A DNA stretch of 31,023 nucleotides from CAMBRQ01 sp945870325 (GTDB taxonomy: Bacteria > Bacillota > Clostridia > Lachnospirales > Lachnospiraceae). Below, piece after piece: positions 13,806-21,743 of the stretch. The stretch is from assembly GCF_050313795.1 (NCBI RefSeq), contig NZ_JBNPMC010000040.1, positions 1 through 31,023 on the forward strand, read 5' to 3'. Within the stretch, counting starts at the first letter, position 1. Each line of letters begins with the position of its first letter. Below the pieces are notes generated by a model. It had not been told where the DNA came from. It saw only the letters and a program-made list of their open reading frames with translations, and searched no databases. The position numbers were made by a program, and so were the translations under genes.

Positions 13806-13844
13806 TTGGGGACGTAGTAAAATGCACTTTTACTGCGTCCCCAA
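13806..13844. repeat. REP-like hairpin, copy C (variant)
   Basis: A 17-bp stem, TTGGGGACGTAGTAAAA/TTTTACTGCGTCCCCAA, with a 5-nt loop and one G-T pair. The 3' arm also encodes the last codons and stop of the AraC-type gene on the minus strand. It may act as a terminator for the convergent genes. Confidence 0.7.
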
Positions 13845-14672
13845 CTTGCGGTATTGGATAGGGGATACCCCTGTCTCTTTGCGAAATACCTGTGAAAAAT
13901 ACGACTGCGATGAGAAGCCGGTAGCGTCTGCAATCTTGGCGATAGGATAATTGGTCGATTCGAGCAGATGTTTTGCTTCGGCTATCCGTCGGTATGTCAG
14001 GTAATTAATAGGTGATATCCCCTTATATTTCTTGAACGCATGTACCATATAATATTTGTTCATATGGGTGAGGGTACTCAGCGTCTCCAATGTAATATCG
14101 TCTGCAAAATGTTCGTCTAGATATTGTTCGATGAAGCGGCATTCCCGTGAGATCTTGTTGACAGAGGGGAATGTCAGCGTCGACTTCGTGCTTCGGCGCA
14201 GCAGAAGGATGAAGACCTCCAGCAGATCCATGCAGATATCTACATACCCTTCCTTCTTCTCATGCAGTTCCTGGATAATGGATTTCAGGTAGAACAGTAT
14301 CTCGTTTCTCTGATTCTTCAGGTTGTAGAGGCTGTAGTCCTTGTTGTGTGAGGATTGCTGAAAAGAGATCCCTTCAATGCCGAGTACGATATATTCAAGG
14401 GCGTTCTTTCCATCGGCGAATTCCGTGTGCATTACATTCGGGTTGATGACGACGAAGTCATCCTCTTTCACGGAAAATGACTTCCCCTCTATGTTGAACT
14501 TGCCCATGCCGGAGACTACGTAGAAGAATTCGGTAAATGGGTGTGAGTGCATTACGCTCTGCCAGTGCCGGTCGTAGCCGGAACGTGTAATGTACAATAA
14601 CTGGATGTCAATATCATCTAGAATCTTGGAACTACATTCAGTTGCGTCGAATTTATATCTTTGATATGGCAT
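13830..14672 (-). CDS. AraC-family transcriptional regulator 1
   Basis: A 280-residue regulator with an N-terminal cupin-like ligand domain (about 30-115; HSHPFTEFFYVVSG, VVINPNVMH) and a C-terminal double helix-turn-helix (about 180-276; DDITLETLSTLTHMNKYYMVHAFKKYKG, IAKIADATGFSSQSYFSQVFRKETG). ATG 14672 follows CAGGAGG. The final residues LGTQ and the stop are encoded by the arm of the repeat hairpin at 13806-13844. It is convergent with lnpA and lies 104 bp from the second AraC gene, with a composite repeat between them. Its position inside the lacto-N-biose block suggests that it senses a pathway sugar; this is inferred from context. Confidence 0.9.
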   Translation of the reverse strand: MPYQRYKFDATECSSKILDDIDIQLLYITRSGYDRHWQSVMHSHPFTEFFYVVSGMGKFNIEGKSFSVKEDDFVVINPNVMHTEFADGKNALEYIVLGIEGISFQQSSHNKDYSLYNLKNQRNEILFYLKSIIQELHEKKEGYVDICMDLLEVFILLLRRSTKSTLTFPSVNKISRECRFIEQYLDEHFADDITLETLSTLTHMNKYYMVHAFKKYKGISPINYLTYRRIAEAKHLLESTNYPIAKIADATGFSSQSYFSQVFRKETGVSPIQYRKLGTQ

Positions 14673-14698
14673 AATACCTCCTGAGTTAAGTCTGGGGA

Positions 14699-14772
14699 GG
14701 GGACGGGGGAAACCTCAATTTCCCCCGTCCCCAATTTAATTTGCCGTGTCCCTTTTTGAATTTGCCGTGTCC
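14699..14772. repeat. REP-like composite repeat, copy D
   Basis: GGGGACGGGGGAAA (14699-14712) / TTTCCCCCGTCCCC (14719-14732) forms a perfect 14-bp stem with a short loop. Two 21-bp units with core TTGCCGTGTCC follow at 14741 and 14762. The stop codon of AraC regulator 2 (14777-14779) lies in the T run that ends the second unit. Confidence 0.88.
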
Positions 14773-14776
14773 CTTT

Positions 14777-15691
14777 TTAAAAACTTCCTTCTGCCATCGC
14801 CTTAATCGATGAAGCATACTCAGAAGGAGTCATCCCCGTCACTTTCTTGAATTGCCTGGAAAAATAATGAATCGAAGAGTAACCTAGGTGTTCTGATATC
14901 TGGGTAAAGTTTAGATGATTCGTCCGCATCATTTCTTTCGCAGCGTTTATCTTCATTAAAGTAAAATACTCAATAATCCCCATATCACATCGCTCTTTAA
15001 AGATCTTCTGAAGTTGTGAGCGCCCAATCAGGTTGTCCTTACAGATCTGTTCTATTGTAACGGTTGTATTCAGATGGCTTGCCAGATAATCGACAACCCT
15101 GTTGAACACTTCGACATCACTCTTGCTCTTAGTTGCTTTTGGAACTTCAGATTTTACAAGTTGCTTGTGAAGTGTGATTGGGTTGGAGTATCTCCGAATC
15201 AGATGAATCAGGAAATGCTCCAGATAGAGCCGGATCAACTGTTGGGCAGCGAACATATCGGGTTCTTTCAAAGGCATATTCTGAAGATAAGGATTGTCCA
15301 GCCGACAGTCAAAGCATCGTCTTGCTTCTATTATAATATTGGCAAGAAGATTACGCTCCGTTTCATCGATTCGTAAGATTCGTTCCCGGAAAAAGTCCAT
15401 AGCCTCATCATCGCATTGGAAGGCAATCACGACCAGATTCGGCGCGATCTTCCCGGTAGCATTGACATCGTGGAATTCGTTAGGCTGGTGGAAGGCGACA
15501 TCGCCTTTCTTCAATACCGTATAGGTCTTGCCGGCGGTTACCCCCACTTCTCCCTTGTCTACACAGATGAATTCCCAGAAGTTATGCGATTCTCCTGCAA
15601 AAGAAAAATTACTCATATATTCAAAATAATGAATGCTGTATATCTTGCTGATGGAAATAGAATTTTTCAGTGTGATTCCGTTATATCCCAT
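14777..15691 (-). CDS. AraC-family transcriptional regulator 2
   Basis: A regulator of about 304 residues. The N-terminal cupin region shows FWEFICVDKGEVGVTAG and VAFHQPNEFHDV. The C-terminal HTH pair shows VTIEQICKDNLIGRSQLQKIFKE and FTQISEHLGYSSIHYFSRQFKKVTGMTPSEY. The ATG at 15691 is chosen because GGGAAAGGA lies 7 nt upstream; an in-frame TTG at 15748 would add 19 residues without a ribosome binding site. It is divergent from the uridylyltransferase gene, whose upstream region holds TGCAAA repeats 22 bp apart that it might bind. Likely a regulator of the N-acetylhexosamine block, by context. Confidence 0.9.
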   Translation of the reverse strand: MGYNGITLKNSISISKIYSIHYFEYMSNFSFAGESHNFWEFICVDKGEVGVTAGKTYTVLKKGDVAFHQPNEFHDVNATGKIAPNLVVIAFQCDDEAMDFFRERILRIDETERNLLANIIIEARRCFDCRLDNPYLQNMPLKEPDMFAAQQLIRLYLEHFLIHLIRRYSNPITLHKQLVKSEVPKATKSKSDVEVFNRVVDYLASHLNTTVTIEQICKDNLIGRSQLQKIFKERCDMGIIEYFTLMKINAAKEMMRTNHLNFTQISEHLGYSSIHYFSRQFKKVTGMTPSEYASSIKAMAEGSF

Positions 15692-15737
15692 GTTGTAGTC
15701 CTTTCCCGGCGCTGTCTGCCATAGTATATCGTTGTCT

Positions 15738-15828
15738 CGTTCCCGCAAGGGGGGGATTCCGTACGCCTATATAAATATAATACCCCCTTTGTAGGGAAAA
15801 TGCAAAACATAAATGCAGATTGTGCAAA
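15738..15828. promoter_or_regulatory. Divergent control region with G-run hairpin and TGCAAA repeats
   Basis: AAGGGGG (15738) can pair with CCCCCTT around an AT-rich core that includes TATAAT (15776-15781). Downstream, TGCAAA occurs at 15801 and 15823, 22 bp apart, with a TGCAGA between. This fits binding by an AraC-type protein. No -35 of good quality is visible for the plus-strand gene, consistent with activator dependence. Confidence 0.35.
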
Positions 15829-15941
15829 TCAAGGAGAATATAAGATAAAGATTTTTGGCTGCCTTTGTAATACAATGATTGCAGATAAGGGAAACAGTTT
15901 CTCAGAAATTAGAAGTGGATATCAGATGTGGAGGAAAGACA

Positions 15942-16868
15942 ATGAACAAACCAGTATTAGTAATTATGGCGGCAGGTATGGGGAGCCGCTACGGTGGACT
16001 GAAACAGATTGACCCGGTAGATGCAGAAGGTCATATTATCATGGATTTTTCCATGTATGATGCAAAAAGAGCGGGATTCGAGAAAGTAATCTTCATTATT
16101 AAGAAGGAAAATGAGGCTGACTTCAAGGGCGCGATTGGCGATCGTATCGGACAGTATATGGAAGTATCCTATGCATATCAGGAACTGACCAATCTTCCGG
16201 AAGGCTTCGAGGTTCCGGAAGGACGTGTGAAGCCATGGGGAACAGCGCACGCTGTGCTTAGCTGTATCGATCAGATTGACGGACCATTCGCAGTAATCAA
16301 TGCAGACGACTATTATGGAAGAGAAGCGTTTCAGTTAATCTATGATTATCTTGTTGCTCATGAAGATGATGACAAATACCGTTACACAATGGTTGGATAT
16401 CAGCTTGGCAATACCGTAACGGATAACGGACATGTGGCGCGCGGTATCTGCGATATGAATGCGGAAGGTGAATTGATCGGCATTCATGAAAGAACCAGAA
16501 TTGAGAAACGTGACGGCGGAATCGCATTTACAGAGGATGATGGTACGACTTGGGTATCTGTTCCGGCAGATGCAATCGTGTCTATGAATATGTGGGGCTT
16601 CACTCACAGCATCCTGACTGAGATCAGAGACGGATTCCCGGCATTCTTAGAAGAAGGGCTTAAGAGCAACCCGATGAAATGCGAGTACTTCCTGCCAGCA
16701 GTTGTAAGTAATCTTTTAGGGGCAGACCAGGCGACAGTAGCAGTTCTTAAGTCTGCGGACAAATGGTATGGAGTAACATATAAGGAAGATAAGCCGGTAG
16801 TTGTTGCAGCGATTAAGAAGATGAAAGAAGATGGTCTCTATCCGGAACATCTGTGGGAGGAAGCGTAA
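15942..16868 (+). CDS. Sugar-1-phosphate nucleotidyltransferase (likely UTP-dependent)
   Basis: A 308-residue NTP-transferase-fold enzyme. The signature MAAGMGSRYGGLKQ (9-22) binds the nucleotide, K21 is the likely catalytic lysine, KPWGTAHAV (97-105) contacts the base, and NADDYYG (120-126) holds the Mg-binding Asp. ATG 15942 is preferred over the longer frame because TGGAGGA lies 6 nt upstream. It shares 1 bp with the lnpB start, so both are coupled. By context it should make UDP-sugars from Gal-1-P and/or HexNAc-1-P with UTP. In bifidobacteria this step is done by LnpC, a GalT-type enzyme from a different family. Exact substrates are inferred, not shown. Confidence 0.82.
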   Translation: MNKPVLVIMAAGMGSRYGGLKQIDPVDAEGHIIMDFSMYDAKRAGFEKVIFIIKKENEADFKGAIGDRIGQYMEVSYAYQELTNLPEGFEVPEGRVKPWGTAHAVLSCIDQIDGPFAVINADDYYGREAFQLIYDYLVAHEDDDKYRYTMVGYQLGNTVTDNGHVARGICDMNAEGELIGIHERTRIEKRDGGIAFTEDDGTTWVSVPADAIVSMNMWGFTHSILTEIRDGFPAFLEEGLKSNPMKCEYFLPAVVSNLLGADQATVAVLKSADKWYGVTYKEDKPVVVAAIKKMKEDGLYPEHLWEEA

Positions 16869-17986
16869 TGACACAGACATTGCCAATTCAGATTGCAGAA
16901 GCAATCGCTAATTTTCGGTATGAAGGAAGACTGGTAAGGGGAAATGCTTACGGAAGTGGGCATATCAATGACACCTATCTGCTGATATTTGAGATCGCAG
17001 GAATGGGAAATATCAAGATTATTCTTCAGAGAATGAACAAAGATATATTCAACCAGCCAGTGGAATTAATGGAAAATATTATGGGCGTAACCGCACATCT
17101 TCGTAATAAGATTATTGAGAATCACGGAGATCCGGAGAGAGAGACTCTGAATGTAATCTCAGCCCTGGATGGCAAGCCATATTATCGCGATTCCAGAGGA
17201 GATTACTGGCGCTCTTACAGATTCATCACAGATGCTACCAGTTACGACCAGGTAGAGAAGCCGGAGCATTTCTATCAGAGTGCGGTTGCATTCGGTAATT
17301 TTCAGTGTTTATTAGCAGATTATCCGGCAGAGACATTGCATGAGACGATCAAAGGCTTCCATGATACCAGAGCGAGATTTGCTGTATTCAAGAAAGCGGT
17401 AGAGGAAGATGTGATGGGAAGAGCAGCATCTGTTCAAAAAGAGATTCAGTTCGTACTGGATCATGAAGATGTTGCCAACTGTTTCGCTGAACTCCAGGAT
17501 AAAGGAGAACTGCCGCTTCGTGTAACTCATAACGATACGAAATTGAATAACATCATGATTGACAACGAGACGGGAAAAGCAATCTGTGTGATCGACCTTG
17601 ATACGGTTATGCCAGGACTTGCGATGAATGATTTTGGGGATTCCATCCGATTCGGTGCCAGCACGGCGGCAGAAGATGAACAGGATCTTGACAAGGTATC
17701 CTGCAGCATGGAATTATTCGATCTGTATGCGAAGGGATTCATCGAAGGATGTGCAGGAAGACTGACGCAGAAGGAGATTGAATTGATGCCGATGGGTGCG
17801 AAGGTTATGACCTTTGAGTGTGGTATGCGTTTCCTGACCGACTATCTTCAGGGGGATACTTATTTCAAGATTCACAGAGAGGGACACAATCTTGACCGTT
17901 GCAGAACACAGTTTAAACTGGTAGAAGACATGGAGCAGAAATGGGATACCATGCAGGAGATCGTGAAGAAGTATAGCAATTGCTAG
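16868..17986 (+). CDS. lnpB: N-acetylhexosamine 1-kinase
   Basis: A 372-residue kinase of the aminoglycoside phosphotransferase fold (NahK/LnpB), which phosphorylates GlcNAc or GalNAc at C1 after LnpA cleavage. Motifs: AYGSGHINDTYL (27-38), a nucleotide-loop region, the catalytic loop THNDTKLNNIMID with D223 as likely base, and VIDLDTVMPG (241-250) with the Mg-binding Asp residues. Its start codon overlaps the stop of the nucleotidyltransferase (TAATG), and GGGAGGAAG serves as ribosome binding site. galE follows after 84 bp. Length and motifs match the family; GlcNAc versus GalNAc preference cannot be read from the sequence. Confidence 0.92.
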   Translation: MTQTLPIQIAEAIANFRYEGRLVRGNAYGSGHINDTYLLIFEIAGMGNIKIILQRMNKDIFNQPVELMENIMGVTAHLRNKIIENHGDPERETLNVISALDGKPYYRDSRGDYWRSYRFITDATSYDQVEKPEHFYQSAVAFGNFQCLLADYPAETLHETIKGFHDTRARFAVFKKAVEEDVMGRAASVQKEIQFVLDHEDVANCFAELQDKGELPLRVTHNDTKLNNIMIDNETGKAICVIDLDTVMPGLAMNDFGDSIRFGASTAAEDEQDLDKVSCSMELFDLYAKGFIEGCAGRLTQKEIELMPMGAKVMTFECGMRFLTDYLQGDTYFKIHREGHNLDRCRTQFKLVEDMEQKWDTMQEIVKKYSNC

Positions 17987-18070
17987 AAGAATAGAAAGTT
18001 TATCCGATCATAAATTCGCAGGCAAGAGACTTGCAGTTAAGAACAGTGAAAATAGATAGGAGGTAAGACG

Positions 18071-19090
18071 ATGGCAAAGATATTAATTACAGGCGGCGCA
18101 GGATACATTGGAAGCCACACTGCATTGGAATTGTTGAATGAAGGCTTTGAGGTTGTAGTATATGATAATCTCTGCAACTCTTCGAAAGAATCGATTAAGA
18201 GGGTAGAAGAACTGACTGGAAAGACGATTGCATTCTATGAAGGAGACGTGATGGATGCAGAGGCTCTGGAAGCAATGTTCAAGGCAGAATCTGTGGATGC
18301 AGTCATTCACTGTGCAGCATTGAAAGCGGTTGGGGAATCCGTGCAGAAGCCATTAGAATACTACCGGAATAATATTACAGGTACATTGACACTGATGGAT
18401 GTGATGAACAGAGTAGGCGTAAAGAATATCGTGTTCAGTTCATCTGCAACCGTATATGGAAGCCCGGAAGAGATTCCGATTACGGAAGCATGTCCGAAAG
18501 GACAGTGTACGAACCCTTACGGATGGACGAAGTCCATGATGGAACAGATCATGTCTGACCTTCAGAAAGCGAATCCGGAATGGAACGTAATTCTGCTTCG
18601 TTATTTTAACCCGGTGGGCGCTCACAAGAGCGGACGTATCGGAGAAGACCCGAAGGGCATTCCGAATAATCTGATGCCGTATATTTCCCAGGTTGCAGTA
18701 GGAAAATTGGAGAAACTGGGCGTATTCGGGGATGATTATGATACTCCGGATGGTACGGGAGTGCGTGATTATATCCACGTGGTTGACCTGGCGATTGGCC
18801 ATGTGAAGGCAATCCAGTATATTTTCACGAATCCGGGACTGGATGTGATCAATCTGGGAACGGGAGTTGGATACTCTGTTCTGGATATGGTGAAGGCATT
18901 CTCTAAGGCTTGCGGCAAGGAGATTCCATATGAGATCAAGCCAAGAAGAGCAGGAGATATTGCGATGTGTTATGCGGCTCCTGATAAGGCTGCGAAGGTG
19001 CTTGGATGGAAGGCAGAGCGCGGGCTTGAAGAGATGTGTGAGGATACCTGGAGATGGCAGTCGCAGAATCCGGAAGGATACAAAGGTTAA
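18071..19090 (+). CDS. galE: UDP-glucose/UDP-N-acetylglucosamine 4-epimerase
   Basis: A 339-residue short-chain dehydrogenase-type epimerase. It has the NAD-binding GGAGYIG (8-14), the SSSAT segment near 123-127, and the catalytic Y150-x3-K154 in NPYGWTKSMMEQ. It interconverts UDP-Gal and UDP-Glc, and in lnp pathways often UDP-GalNAc and UDP-GlcNAc. ATG 18071 follows AGGAGG. It closes the sugar block, letting galactose and HexNAc units enter glycolysis or cell wall synthesis. A terminator follows. Confidence 0.96.
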   Translation: MAKILITGGAGYIGSHTALELLNEGFEVVVYDNLCNSSKESIKRVEELTGKTIAFYEGDVMDAEALEAMFKAESVDAVIHCAALKAVGESVQKPLEYYRNNITGTLTLMDVMNRVGVKNIVFSSSATVYGSPEEIPITEACPKGQCTNPYGWTKSMMEQIMSDLQKANPEWNVILLRYFNPVGAHKSGRIGEDPKGIPNNLMPYISQVAVGKLEKLGVFGDDYDTPDGTGVRDYIHVVDLAIGHVKAIQYIFTNPGLDVINLGTGVGYSVLDMVKAFSKACGKEIPYEIKPRRAGDIAMCYAAPDKAAKVLGWKAERGLEEMCEDTWRWQSQNPEGYKG

Positions 19091-19110
19091 TAAAAAATTA
19101 TAGGTAGAAA

Positions 19111-19150
19111 AAGGGCGGCATTTTTGAGATAAAATGCCGTCTTTCCTTTT
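19111..19150 (+). terminator. Terminator after galE
   Basis: GGCGGCATTTT pairs with AAAATGCCGTC (one G-T pair), followed by TTTCCTTTT. Confidence 0.8.
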
Positions 19151-19170
19151 GCGTAGAAAAGTGGTATAAT
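19142..19170 (+). promoter_or_regulatory. Promoter of gdpP-rplI-dnaB
   Basis: A perfect extended -10, TGG-TATAAT (19162-19170), has a weak TTTCCT 17 bp upstream that overlaps the galE terminator tail. It lies 45 bp before the gdpP start. Confidence 0.7.
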
Positions 19171-19214
19171 AACTCCGTACATCGTGTTCTGTAAATAATC
19201 TTGAGGTTGGAGTT

Positions 19215-21281
19215 ATGTCAGAGAAGAAAAAAGAAAAAGAAAAAGTGCAGTTGAAAGGACAATTAAAACTATTTATTCAGTGGCCGATGATCATGGCGGT
19301 GCTTCTGGTTGCAATGAATATCTGGATCTTTGTGATCGACAGACGTGCGGGGCTTCTGATGATTATATTCGTCCTGATCTATATTGTTATGGTAGGTATT
19401 CTGTATGTGTATAGTAAGTCTATCATTATGAAAGATCTGCTTGAATTCGCTGCCCAGTATGGAATCGTGCAGAATACATTGCTGAAAGAACTGGCGATAC
19501 CCTATGCGATTCTGATGGATGATGGGAAAGCAATCTGGATGAATGACCAGTTTGAGGCGATCTTAGGCGGCAAACCCAAGGGAGATGCATATATCAGCAA
19601 ATACATTCCGGAATTAAACAAGAGTATCTTCCCAAAAGAAGACTCTGAGAAAGTCGAGATGGATGTATACTATGAGGATAAGGAATATAAGGCGGAACTG
19701 CGCAGAGTACCAATAGGTGATTTCAGTGATACGGAGCATCTTCTTAAGATGCCGGAAGAGAAGGAATATTTTATTGCGGTATATCTTCAGGATGTAACGG
19801 AACTGAACAAATACATTAAGGCGACAGAAGAACAGCGTCTGATTGCGGGACTGATTTATATTGATAATTATGATGAAGTGATTAACAGTGTGGAAGAAGT
19901 GCGCCAGTCATTGTTAGTTGCTTTGGTAGACCGGAAGATTAACCAGTACATTGCTAAGGTCAATGGTATCGTTAAGAAGATGGAGACGGATAAGTATTTT
20001 ATTGTTATCCAGAAGCAATATTTTAAGCAGTTAGAAGAAGACAAATTTTCTCTTCTAGAAGACGTTAAGTCGGTGAATATTGGAAATGGAATACCAGCCA
20101 CCCTGAGTATTGGTCTGGGGCTTAGCAGTGAGGCGTATTCCCAGAGTTATAATTTCGCCCGTGTGGCAATCGACCTTGCGCTTGCCCGTGGCGGCGACCA
20201 GGCAGTGATCAAAGATTGCCGTGGTATTACTTACTATGGAGGAAAGCGGGAGCAGACTTCTAAGAATACCCGTGTAAAAGCAAGGGTCAAGGCAGAGGCG
20301 CTTCGAGAATTTATTACGGTAAAGGATAAGATCTTCGTTATGGGTCATAAACTGACCGACGTGGATGCGTTTGGAGCGGCGATGGGTATCTGCCGCGCGG
20401 CAGCAGCACTGGAGAAGAAGGCGAGTATCGTAATTAATGAAGTATCGGCTTCGCTTCGTCCGCTGTACGAAAGTTTTGAGAATGATCCGGATTATCCGGA
20501 TGATCTGTTCCTGAACTCAGATCAGGCGATAGACATGGCTGACGAGAATTCTATGGTCATCGTTGTGGATACCAACCGTCCGCAGATGACAGAATGTGAG
20601 GAACTTCTGAAGATCGCGAAGACGATCGTGGTGCTTGACCATCACAGGCAGAGCAGTGATAATATTGACAATGCGCTGCTTTCTTATATCGAGCCCTATG
20701 CATCTTCGGCATGTGAGATGGTAGCAGAAGTTCTGCAGTATATTGTAGATGATGTTAAGATTCCAAAGATTGAGGCGAGCAGCCTCTATGCCGGAATCAT
20801 GATTGATACGAATAATTTTGTAAACCGTACGGGTGTGCGTACCTTTGAGGCGGCGGCATTCCTGCGCAGGTGTGGCGCGGATATTACGCTGGTGCGCAAG
20901 ATGTTCCGTGATGATATGGAATCTTATCGTGCGAAGGCTGAGATTATCAGCAGTTCAGAAGTGTACCGTGAGAAGTTTGCCATTGCAATAGGCGTGAACC
21001 TTCATATTGAGAGTCCGACCATTATTGGTGCCCAGGCTGCCAATGAGTTGCTGGATATCAGCCAGATTAAGGCATCTTTTGTTCTTACGGAATATAATGG
21101 AAGAATCTATGTGAGCGCACGCTCTATTGATGAGGTGAATGTGCAGATTATTATGGAACGCCTTGGTGGAGGCGGTCATATGAATGCGTCAGGCGCGCAG
21201 TTCAACCATACGGATATGGATGAAGCGTTGGCCTGCTTGAAACAGGTAATTGATGACATGATGGAGAGAGGAGACATATAA
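19215..21281 (+). CDS. gdpP: Cyclic-di-AMP phosphodiesterase (DHH/DHHA1)
   Basis: A 688-residue membrane protein that hydrolyses the second messenger c-di-AMP. Two membrane helices (about 20-66) are followed by a PAS-like region (about 85-195), a degenerate GGDEF domain (GGDQA near 326) and a DHH/DHHA1 phosphodiesterase. Metal-binding residues are visible: H378, D382 and D384 in MGHKLTDVD, D452 in VDTNRP, D475-H476-H477 in LDHHR, D531 in DTNNF, and the GGGGH motif at 651-655. The usual HKNPD motif here reads HKLTD. Length is slightly above the roughly 655 of B. subtilis GdpP. ATG 19215 follows GGTTGGAG. rplI starts 1 nt after its stop, so they form an operon. Confidence 0.94.
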   Translation: MSEKKKEKEKVQLKGQLKLFIQWPMIMAVLLVAMNIWIFVIDRRAGLLMIIFVLIYIVMVGILYVYSKSIIMKDLLEFAAQYGIVQNTLLKELAIPYAILMDDGKAIWMNDQFEAILGGKPKGDAYISKYIPELNKSIFPKEDSEKVEMDVYYEDKEYKAELRRVPIGDFSDTEHLLKMPEEKEYFIAVYLQDVTELNKYIKATEEQRLIAGLIYIDNYDEVINSVEEVRQSLLVALVDRKINQYIAKVNGIVKKMETDKYFIVIQKQYFKQLEEDKFSLLEDVKSVNIGNGIPATLSIGLGLSSEAYSQSYNFARVAIDLALARGGDQAVIKDCRGITYYGGKREQTSKNTRVKARVKAEALREFITVKDKIFVMGHKLTDVDAFGAAMGICRAAAALEKKASIVINEVSASLRPLYESFENDPDYPDDLFLNSDQAIDMADENSMVIVVDTNRPQMTECEELLKIAKTIVVLDHHRQSSDNIDNALLSYIEPYASSACEMVAEVLQYIVDDVKIPKIEASSLYAGIMIDTNNFVNRTGVRTFEAAAFLRRCGADITLVRKMFRDDMESYRAKAEIISSSEVYREKFAIAIGVNLHIESPTIIGAQAANELLDISQIKASFVLTEYNGRIYVSARSIDEVNVQIIMERLGGGGHMNASGAQFNHTDMDEALACLKQVIDDMMERGDI

Positions 21282-21282
21282 G

Positions 21283-21732
21283 ATGAAAGTAATATTGACA
21301 GAAGACGTAAAATCTCTTGGAAAAAAAGGTGAGATTGTAGAAGTAAGTGATGGCTATGCAAGAAATTTTATCCTGAAGAAGAAAAAAGGGTTAGAGGCTA
21401 ACAGCAAGAATCTGAATGACCTAAAGTTAAAGAAAGCGAATGAGGATAAGATTGCGCAGGAGCAGTATGAGGCGGCACAGGAACTTGGAAAGAAGATCGA
21501 GGCTGGCAAGATTGAAGTGTCTATCAAGACTGGCGAAGGCGGCAAGGCATTCGGCTCTGTTGCGTCCAAAGAGATTGCAGCAGAAGTAAAAGCGCAGATG
21601 GGATTGGATGTAGATAAGAAAAAGGTTCAGTTAAAAGAAGCGATTAAGACATTGGGTACACATACCGTACCGATCAAACTGCATCCGAAGGTTACAGCTG
21701 AACTTAAGGTGATTGTAACGGAAGAGGCTTAG
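21283..21732 (+). CDS. rplI: 50S ribosomal protein L9
   Basis: A 149-residue L9 with the signature GKKGEIVEVSDGYARNFI (13-30) in the N-terminal rRNA-binding domain, a long helical linker rich in Lys and Glu, and a C-terminal domain (AFGSVASKEIA, GTHTVPIKLHPKV). The ribosome binding site GAGAGGAGA lies within the end of gdpP. It sits between gdpP and dnaB as in many Firmicutes. Confidence 0.97.
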   Translation: MKVILTEDVKSLGKKGEIVEVSDGYARNFILKKKKGLEANSKNLNDLKLKKANEDKIAQEQYEAAQELGKKIEAGKIEVSIKTGEGGKAFGSVASKEIAAEVKAQMGLDVDKKKVQLKEAIKTLGTHTVPIKLHPKVTAELKVIVTEEA

Positions 21733-21743
21733 GAGGAATAGGC

